64,000 nt of DNA, taken from Ensifer canadensis. Lineage in GTDB: Bacteria; Pseudomonadota; Alphaproteobacteria; Rhizobiales; Rhizobiaceae. Numbering within the stretch: position 1 is the first letter of the stretch; each line of letters starts with the position of its first letter. A program made the translations under genes and the position numbers. The notes under the pieces are model-generated. The model had not been told where the DNA came from. It was given only the letters and a program-made list of their open reading frames with translations, and ran no database searches. The stretch is taken from contig NZ_CP083374.1 in assembly GCF_017488845.2 (NCBI RefSeq), forward strand, positions 62,001-126,000, in the 5' to 3' direction. Positions 26,141-35,600 of the stretch are shown here, piece after piece.

Positions 26141-26666
26141 CGCCGTGTCTCTCGGTTGCATGGAGACACTCTACGAATCAAAAGAAAAATGCAGGTAAAG
26201 CCGTATGTATTATTTAGTATGTGCCACGCCAATACGTTTTATGTAAAATTTTATTCAAACTTTATACTTGTGTATGCTTTTGGAGCACTGACGGATTCGT
26301 TTATAGAAGTCGCCGACTCCGTCATCATGAAAGCGATCGCCAGCCCGGAGCATGCCGTTTGGCACCTGTGCCGGTTGTTTCATGAGGATGCGTTCAACGG
26401 AACGTCTTGCAACGCGGCCAGTTGCGATTGACGGGCGCATTTTGCCACTGTTCTCTGTGACATCAGGGCTTCTTTTTATAGCTCAGGCGGCCCGGATGGG
26501 GCATTCGTTTCGAACCCATGACCAGAACTATTAAAATTGCGTCAATCTAACCAATTTTGGGTATTAGCATATCATATTATGCTGTTTTTCTCTAATCCCT
26601 TCGATGCCGATTGCGGCTGCACAAGGTTGATGTTCTCTTGCCCGCAAAGGTCGAGGGGTATTTTCT
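26141..26666. promoter_or_regulatory. Divergent AT-rich promoter region between lapG and the adhesin gene
   Basis: A 526-base gap with no gene, strikingly AT-rich at 26175-26300. It has AGCATA-TCATAT-TATGCT at 26566-26583, about 85 bases before the adhesin start, followed by GTTTTT; this could be an operator or a weak terminator. The adhesin ribosome site is GAGGGG shortly before 26667. Promoters for both divergent genes should lie here. Confidence 0.45.
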
Positions 26667-29600
26667 ATGGCAACCGCAGGCACCACAAATTCCAACGATG
26701 CCGCCGCAAACCCGGCAGAGGCAATCGAGTACCGCGACGCACCGGATGGCAAAGCCGGCCGGTTGGTAGCACAGACCGGGGGTGGCGCGACGGACGAGCC
26801 GCAGCTCCTGGACCAGGCAACCGGCGCTCCGGTGAAGGGCGCTGAGAACGCGCTCCAAACGCCGCCGATGCCGGCGACGGTCAGCGCCGATGCTTCAAAT
26901 GTCGTGCACCTCCCTGCAGGCGCATCGATCGAAAAGATCCAGGTGGTCGGCACTGATATCGTTTTAGAACAGCCTGATGGCTCTACAATCACGATCCAGA
27001 ACGCCGCATTGAAAGTTCCGACCTTCGTCATCGGCGACGCCGAAATCGCCCGCGAAACCCTCGTGGCGGTGCTCGGCGAAAACGGTATCAACGTCGCCGC
27101 GGGGCCGGATGGCACCATCAGCGTCGTGTCGAACCAAAGCAGCGGCGGGGATCTCTCCGATGCGACCGGCGACATCGGCCAGGCCGGGCCGGTCATCGAC
27201 TTGCTCGCCCCGACCGCCCTGGAGTTTCCTGCGCTTGAAGCGACCGAGCGTCTGCCCTTCGCGCTTGACCCCAACGATGACCCGTCGATCACCCCCGACT
27301 CCAAAGATAATCCAGGCGGCATCGCGGTGAGCGACAGGCAAGTCGACGAAGCCGGCCTCGCAGGCGGATCGCGTGCGGGCGATGGCAGTGCGTCGGTCAG
27401 CGGTGTGTTTGCCCTCACCGATCCGGACGGGCTTGACGACATCGCTGGCCTGACCGTCAACGGTCAGACGTTCGCCATCGGCGGTCTCGTCGGGCAAACG
27501 GTTGTGGGTCAATTCGGTACATTGACCATCACCGGCTACAACCCGCTTACCGGTGTGGCGGATTACACCTACGAGCTGACGAGCGCAGTCACGAGTTCCG
27601 GGGTCAATCCCGGGACGAATATCGAGCAGGACCGGGACATCTTCGACCTCACGGTCACCGATCACGATGGTGCCGGCGGTTCGGCCACCCTCCAGATCGA
27701 TATCATCGACGACGTTCCAGTGATCGGGATCACCGATCCGGCCGCGCCGAGCGTGGTGGAAGGCCAGACGCTTGCCGGCAGTTGGACGCTTTCGGCAGGT
27801 GCCGATGGCGTCGGCACAGTCGACGTGACGGCCGGCAACACAACGCAGACGCTGACCTTGACGGCGGGCCAGTCGGTGGCGTTTGCGCTTGCCGAGGGCA
27901 CGCTGACGGTCAATGCCGACAACACCTGGACGTTTGCAGCGGCCAGCAACCTCAACAATGCCGGCGGCGTCAATGTCAGCTTCACGCTGTCGGCCAAGGA
28001 TGCCGACAACGACACGACGAGCGACAGCCAGACGATCACGGTGACGGACGGCGCCGGCCCGACAGTCAATCCGCTTGCGGCTTCCGCATCGCTTGCACTC
28101 GACGACCAGAACCTGGCCGACGGCAGCACGCCGGGCGCCGACGCCAGCAGCGGCACGATCGGCTTCGTGGCCGGTTCGGATGCGATCGCCACCATCGTGT
28201 TCGGCGACACCAGCACCCTCACCGGTGCGCTGACCTGGGATAGGGTCTCCGACACCCAGATCGTAGGTAAGGCCGGCGGCGTGACCATCGTCACCCTCGA
28301 CCTGGTGCGCAGCGGCGACAGCGCGAGGGTGACGGCGACACTTACCGACAACTATGCCAGCCATCCCGGCGTCAATGCCGACGATCTCGCCGCACTCGGC
28401 TCGGTCAAGGTCATCGCTTCCGACACGGACGGCGACACGGCGGAAGGCACCGTCTCCGTCTCGGTCTCCGACGACGTTGCGACGGCTGCAGCGGACACGG
28501 ATAGCGCGACCGAAGATGGTGTGCTCGTTGCGGATGGCAATGTGCTGACCGGCTCGGGTGGCACGGATGCCAATGGTACGGACGGTGTCAAGGACGTGCG
28601 GGGGGCAGACGGGGCGTCGGTCACGGCCGTATCGTCTGGCGACGCGGCGGGCGTGGTTGGTGGCGCAACGGTCGGCCAGTTCGGTACGCTGGTTTTGGGC
28701 GCTGACGGCAGTTACACCTATACACTGAACAACGCGCATGGCGCCGTCCAAGGTCTTGCTGCGGGCCAGACAGTGACGGATACGTTCAGTTACGAGATCA
28801 CTGATGGCGATGGCGACAAATCGTCGACGACGGTGACGATTGTGATCACCGGCACGAACGACGTTCCACTGATCACCTCGGGCACGCAGAGTGGCTCGGT
28901 GACGGAGATCGTCGACGGTGCTGCGGGCGAGAATGCGACAACGCATGCACAGAATGGTGCGGTAACCTTTGGCGACGTCGATACGCTCGACACGCACAGC
29001 GCCGGCTTCACCGCACAAGGCCCCAGCTACCTCGGCACCTTCGCGCTGGCGGCGGTGAACCAGGCGGGTGACACGGTCGGCTGGAGCTTCGAGGTCGCCG
29101 ACGGCGTGCTCGACAGCCTGCAGGCCGGCCAGACGCTGACGCAGAAGTACGACGTGACCGTCGATGACGGCCATGGCGGCACGGCGACACAGACGGTGAC
29201 GATCACGATCACCGGCACGAACGACGTTCCGGTAATCACCTCTGCGGTGCAGAGCGGTGCGGTGACGGAGATCGCCGACGGTGTTGCGGGCGAGAATGCG
29301 ACAACGCATGCACAGAATGGCGCGGTGACCTTTGCCGACGTCGATGCGCTCGACACGCACAGCGCCGGCTTCACCGCACAGGGCGCCAGCTACCTCGGCA
29401 CCTTCGCGCTGGCGGCGGTGAACCAGGCGGGTGACTCGGTCGGCTGGAGCTTCGAGGTCGCCGACGGCGTGCTCGACTCGCTGCAGGCCGGCCAGACGCT
29501 GACGCAGAAATATGACGTGACCGTCAATGACGGCCATGGCGGCGTCGCGACACAAACGGTGATGATCGTGATCACCGGCACGAATGACGCACCGGTAATC

Positions 29601-32600
29601 ACCTCTGCGGTGCAGAGCGGTGCGGCGACGGAGATCGCCGACAATGCTGCGGGCGAGAATGCCACGACGCATGCGCAGAACGGCGCGGTGACCTTTGCCG
29701 ACGTCGATACGCTCGACACGCACAGCGCCGGCTTCACCGCACAGGGCCCCAGCTACCTCGGCACCTTCGCGCTGGCGGCGGTGAACCAGGCGGGTGACTC
29801 GGTCGGCTGGAGCTTCGAGGTCGCCGACGGCGTGCTGGACTCGCTACAGGCCGGCCAGACGCTGACGCAGAAGTACGATGTGACCGTCGACGACGGCCAT
29901 GGCGGCACGGCAGTGCAGACGGTGACGATTGTGATCACCGGCACGAACGACGTTCCGGTAATCACCTCTGCGGTGCAGAGCGGTGCGGTGACGGAACGAG
30001 CTGATAACGCGGCCGGTGAGAATGCGGTTGTGCATGTGCAGGGCGGCGCGGTCACTTTTGCCGATGTGGACACGCTCGACACACACAACGCCAGCTTCGC
30101 GGCGCAGGGTGGCGGTTATCTCGGCACATTCTCGCTCGGCCCGGTGAATCAGGCGACTGACAAGGTCGGCTGGAGCTTCAAGGTGGCTGACGGCGTGTTG
30201 GACTCGCTGCAAGCCGGCCAGACGTTGACGCAGAAGTACGACGTGACCGTCGATGACGGCCATGGTGGCACGGCAGTGCAGACGGTGACGATCGTCATCA
30301 CCGGCACCAACGACGCCCCGGTGATCACGTCCGGTTGGCAGCTTGGCGGCGTGGTGGAACGGTTTGACGGTACCGTGGGCGAAAATGCGGTAACGCATGC
30401 GCAGAACGGCGCGGTAACCTTTGCCGACGTCGATACGCTCGACGCGCACAGCGCCAACTTCGCAGCGGGGGGCAGCGGCTATCTCGGTACCTTCTCGCTC
30501 GGCGTGCTGAATCAGGCGACCGACAAGGTCGGCTGGAACTTCCAGGTTGCCGACGGTGCGCTCGACTCGCTGCAGGCAGGCCAGATCCTGATGCAGAAAT
30601 ATGACGTAACCATCGATGACGGCCATGGCGGCACCGCGACGCAGACGGTTACGATCGTAATCCTAGGGACGAACGACGCACCGGTGATCACGTCGGGTAC
30701 ACAGAGCGCTACCGTGACGGAGCATGCTGACGGTGCGGCCGGCGAAAATGCGGTCGTCCATGTGCAGGGGGGTGCAGTGACGTTTGCCGACGTCGATACA
30801 CTGGACACCCACAGCGCCAGCTTCTGGCCGCAAGGCGGCGGTTATCTCGGCACCTTCAAGCTGGACGCGGTGAACCAGGCGACTGATACGATCGGCTGGA
30901 ACTTCAAGGTTGCCGACGGCGTGCTGGACTCGCTACAGGCCGGCCAGACTCTGACGCAGAAGTACACCGTGCTCGTCAATGACGGCCATGGCGGCGTCGC
31001 GACACAGACGGTGATGATCGTGATCACCGGCACGAATGACGCACCGGTAATCACCTCTGCGGTGCAGAGCGGTGCGGTGACGGAGATCGCCGACAATGCT
31101 GCGGGCGAGAATGCGACAACGCATGCGCAGAACGGCGCGGTGACCTTTGGCGACGTCGATACGCTCGACACGCACAGCGCCGGCTTCACCGCACAGGGCC
31201 CCAGCTACCTCGGCACCTTCGCGCTGGCGGCGGTGAACCAGGCGGGTGACTCGGTCGGCTGGAGCTTCGAGGTCGCCGACGGCGTGCTGGACTCGCTACA
31301 GGCCGGCCAGACGCTGACGCAGAAGTACGATGTGACCGTCGACGACGGCCATGGCGGCACGGCAGTGCAGACGGTGACGATTGTGATCACCGGCACGAAC
31401 GACGTTCCGGTAATCACCTCTGCGGTGCAGAGCGGTGCGGTGACGGAACGAGTTGATAACGCGGCCGGTGAGAATGCGGTTGTGCATGTGCAGGGCGGCG
31501 CGGTCACTTTTGCCGATGTGGACACGCTCGACACACACAACGCCAGCTTCGCGGCGCAGGGTGGCGGTTATCTCGGCACATTCTCGCTCGGCCCGGTGAA
31601 TCAGGCGACTGACAAGGTCGGCTGGAGCTTCAAGGTGGCTGACGGCGTGTTGGACTCGCTGCAAGCCGGCCAGACGTTGACGCAGAAGTACGACGTGACC
31701 GTCGATGACGGCCATGGTGGCACGGCAGTGCAGACGGTGACGATCGTCATCACCGGCACCAACGACGCCCCGGTGATCACGTCCGGTTGGCAGCTTGGCG
31801 GCGTGGTGGAACGGTTTGACGGTACCGTGGGCGAAAATGCGGTAACGCATGCGCAGAACGGCGCGGTAACCTTTGCCGACGTCGATACGCTCGACGCGCA
31901 CAGCGCCAGCTTCGCAGCGGGGGGCAGCGGCTATCTCGGTACCTTCTCGCTCGGCGTGCTGAATCAGGCGACCGACAAGGTCGGCTGGAACTTCCAGGTT
32001 GCCGACGGTGCGCTCGACTCGCTGCAGGCAGGCCAGATCCTGATGCAGAAATATGACGTAACCATCGATGACGGCCATGGCGGCACCGCGACGCAGACGG
32101 TTACGATCGTAATCCTAGGGACGAACGACGCACCGGTGATCACCTCTGCGGTGCAGAGCGGTGCGGTGACGGAGATCGCCGACAATGCAGCGGGCGAGAA
32201 TGCGACAACGCATGCACAGAATGGTGCGGTGACCTTTGCCGACGTCGATACGCTCGACACGCACAGCGCAACTTTCACCGCACAGGGCGCCAGCTACCTC
32301 GGCACCTTCGCGCTGGCGGCGGTGAACCAGGCGGGTGACTCGGTCGGCTGGAGCTTCCAGGTCGCCGACGGCGTGCTCGACAGCCTGCAGGCCGGCCAGA
32401 CGCTGACGCAGAAGTACGACGTGACCGTCGATGACGGCCATGGCGGCACGGCGACACAGACGGTGACGATCACGATCACCGGCACGAATGACGCACCGGT
32501 GATCACCTCTGCGGTGCAGAGCGGTGCGGTGACGGAGATCGCCGACAATGCAGCGGGCGAGAATGCGACAACGCATGCACAGAATGGTGCGGTGACCTTT

Positions 32601-35600
32601 GCCGACGTCGATACGCTCGACACGCACAGCGCAACTTTCACCGCACAGGGCGCCAGCTACCTCGGCACCTTCGCGCTGGCGGCGGTGAACCAGGAGGGTG
32701 ACACGGTCGGCTGGAGCTTCCAGGTCGCCGACGGCGTGCTCGACAGCCTGCAGGCCGGCCAGACGCTGACGCAGAAGTACGACGTGACCGTCGATGACGG
32801 CCATGGCGGCACGGCGACACAGACGGTGACGATCACGATCACCGGCACGAATGACGCACCGGTGATCACCTCTGCGGTGCAGAGCGGTGCGGTGACGGAG
32901 ATCGCCGACAATGCAGCGGGCGAGAATGCGACAACGCATGCACAGAATGGTGCGGTGACCTTTGCCGACGTCGATACGCTCGACACGCACAGCGCAACTT
33001 TCACCGCACAGGGCGCCAGCTACCTCGGCACCTTCGCGCTGGCGGCGGTGAACCAGGCGGGTGACACGGTCGGCTGGAGCTTCCAGGTCGCCGACGGCGT
33101 GCTCGACAGCCTGCAGGCCGGCCAGACGCTGACGCAGAAGTACGACGTGACCGTCGATGACGGCCATGGCGGCACGGCGACACAGACGGTGACGATCACG
33201 ATCACCGGCACGAACGACGTTCCGGTAATCACCTCTGCGGTGCAGAGCGGTGCGGTGACGGAGATCGCCGACGGTGTTGCGGGCGAGAATGCGACAACGC
33301 ATGCGCAGAACGGCGCGGTAACCTTTGCCGACGTCGATACGCTCGACACGCACAGCGCCGGCTTCACCGCACAGGGCCCCAGCTACCTCGGCACCTTCGC
33401 GCTGGCGGCGGTGAACCAGGCGGGTGACACGGTCGGCTGGAGCTTCCAGGTCGCCGACGGTGTGCTCGACAGCCTGCAGGCCGGCCAGACGCTGACGCAG
33501 AAGTACGACGTGACCGTCGATGACGGCCATGGTGGCACGGCAGTGCAGACGGTGACGATCACCATCACCGGCACGAACGACGTTCCGGTGATCACCTCTG
33601 CGGTGCAGAGCGGTTCGGTGACGGAGATCGCCGACAATGCAGCGGGCGAGAATGCGACAACGCATGCGCAGAATGGTGCGGTGACCTTTGCCGACGTCGA
33701 TACGCTCGACACGCACAGCGCCGGCTTCACCGCACAGGGCCCCAGCTACCTCGGCACCTTCGCGCTGGCGGCGGTGAACCAGGCGGGTGACTCGGTCGGC
33801 TGGAGCTTCGAGGTCGCCGACGGCGTGCTCGACAGCCTGCAGGCCGGCCAGACGCTGACGCAGAAATACGACGTGACCGTCGATGACGGCCATGGCGGCA
33901 CGGCAGTGCAGACGGTGACGATCACGATCACCGGCACGAACGACGTTCCGGTAATCACCTCTGCGGTGCAGAGCGGTGCGGTGACGGAGATCGCCGACAA
34001 TGCTGCGGGCGAGAATGCCACGACGCATGCGCAGAACGGCGCGGTGACCTTTGGCGACGTCGATGCGCTCGACACGCACAGCGCCGGCTTCACCGCACAG
34101 GGCCCCAGCTACCTCGGCACCTTCGCGCTGGCGGCGGTGAACCAGGCGAGCGACTCGGTCGGCTGGACCTTCCAGGTTGCCGACAGTGTGCTGGACTCGC
34201 TGAATCCAGGCGAGACGCTGACGCAGAAGTACGACGTGACCGTCGATGACGGTTATGGTGGCACAGCGACACAGACGGTTACCATCACGATCAACGGCGC
34301 CGACGACGGCGTGAGCGTGAACGGGCTGGGCGGTGTCGGCGCCGAGGAGACGGTCTACGAGCGGAACCTGTCGGACGGCTCGTCGCCGGATGCGGCTGCG
34401 CTGACGCAGACGGGCAGCTTCTCGGTGACGACGGCGGACGGTCTTGCCGGTCTGACAGTGAACGGCACTGCGGTGGTGACGGCTGGCGTGTTCACCGCCA
34501 ACCAGACGGTGGACACGGCGCTTGGGCTTCTGACGATCACCGGCTACACACCGACGACGGTCAACGGCGTGGTGACGGGTGCGACCTTCACCTACAGCTA
34601 TCTGCTGCAGGACAACAGCACGGGACACACTTCGGCCGGTACCGACGGCGGTGTGTTCGACAACTTCACGGTGGCGGTGACGGACGAGGACGGCTCGGCC
34701 AGCAGCGCCGTGCTCAACGTGGAGATGATCGACGACGTTCCGGCGGTGGTTGCGGATTTAGATAGTATGGCGGCCAGTGACTTCACAGCCGCCACGGGCA
34801 ATGTGATCACGGGAGCCGGCACAACGAATGCTGGGGCGGATACGCTTGGTGCGGATGGAGCCGCTGTGGTTGGCGTCGTCGCCGGCAACAGCGGTGCGTT
34901 TTTGGATAGTCCGCTAACACTCAACACTCAGATCGATGGCCTTCATGGCAAGCTGACGCTGGATGCGAACGGCGGTTACACCTATGTACGCAATCCAGGC
35001 TCGGCCGGCGGCGTCAGCGACGTCTTCACCTATACGTTAAAGGACGGCGACGGCGATCTCGCACACACGACGCTGACAATCAGCATTGGTGATGCTGGGC
35101 CGACGGTGTCGATCCCGGGCGCGGGCTCGGCTGGTACGGTTGTCTATGAGAAGGGCCTGCCATCGCGCGGGTTCGAATCGGCCGGCACAGGCGAGGCAGC
35201 CGATGGCCTCGGAAGCAACAACTCAGACACTTCAGAGAAAACGAACGGCACGATCGGGTTCACTTCGAAAGACGGGGTATCGACGATTACAGTGGGCGGC
35301 CATACGCTTACGATGTCGCCGACCACCTTCATCGACGCGACGGGCTCGCTGACGGCGCACTACACCTACAATGCAATCACTGGGGCCGGCACGATCGTTT
35401 ACGCCTATACGCTGCTGGACAACACATCGGGCGACAACACCTCGGTGAACCTTCCGGTCGTGATCAGCGATGCCGATGGCGACGCTGCTCCAGCAGGCAA
35501 CCTGCTGATCTCGATCGTCGACGACGCGCCGGTGTTGGGCCAGTTCATGTCGGCGATTATCCCCAATCAGGCAGGGTCAGTGACGGGGACATTTGCGCTG

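Noticed and set aside
26964..29723. Very long minus-strand open frame (919 codons) across the adhesin repeats
   Set aside because: It is a shadow of the in-phase 363-bp repeats: lack of stops in one unit repeats in all units. The product is Arg/His-rich and has no ribosome site.
32115..34628. Second long minus-strand frame (837 codons) in the adhesin repeats
   Set aside because: Same cause as the 919-codon frame; the repeated HRRQREGAEVAG composition is typical of antisense of a high-GC repeat.
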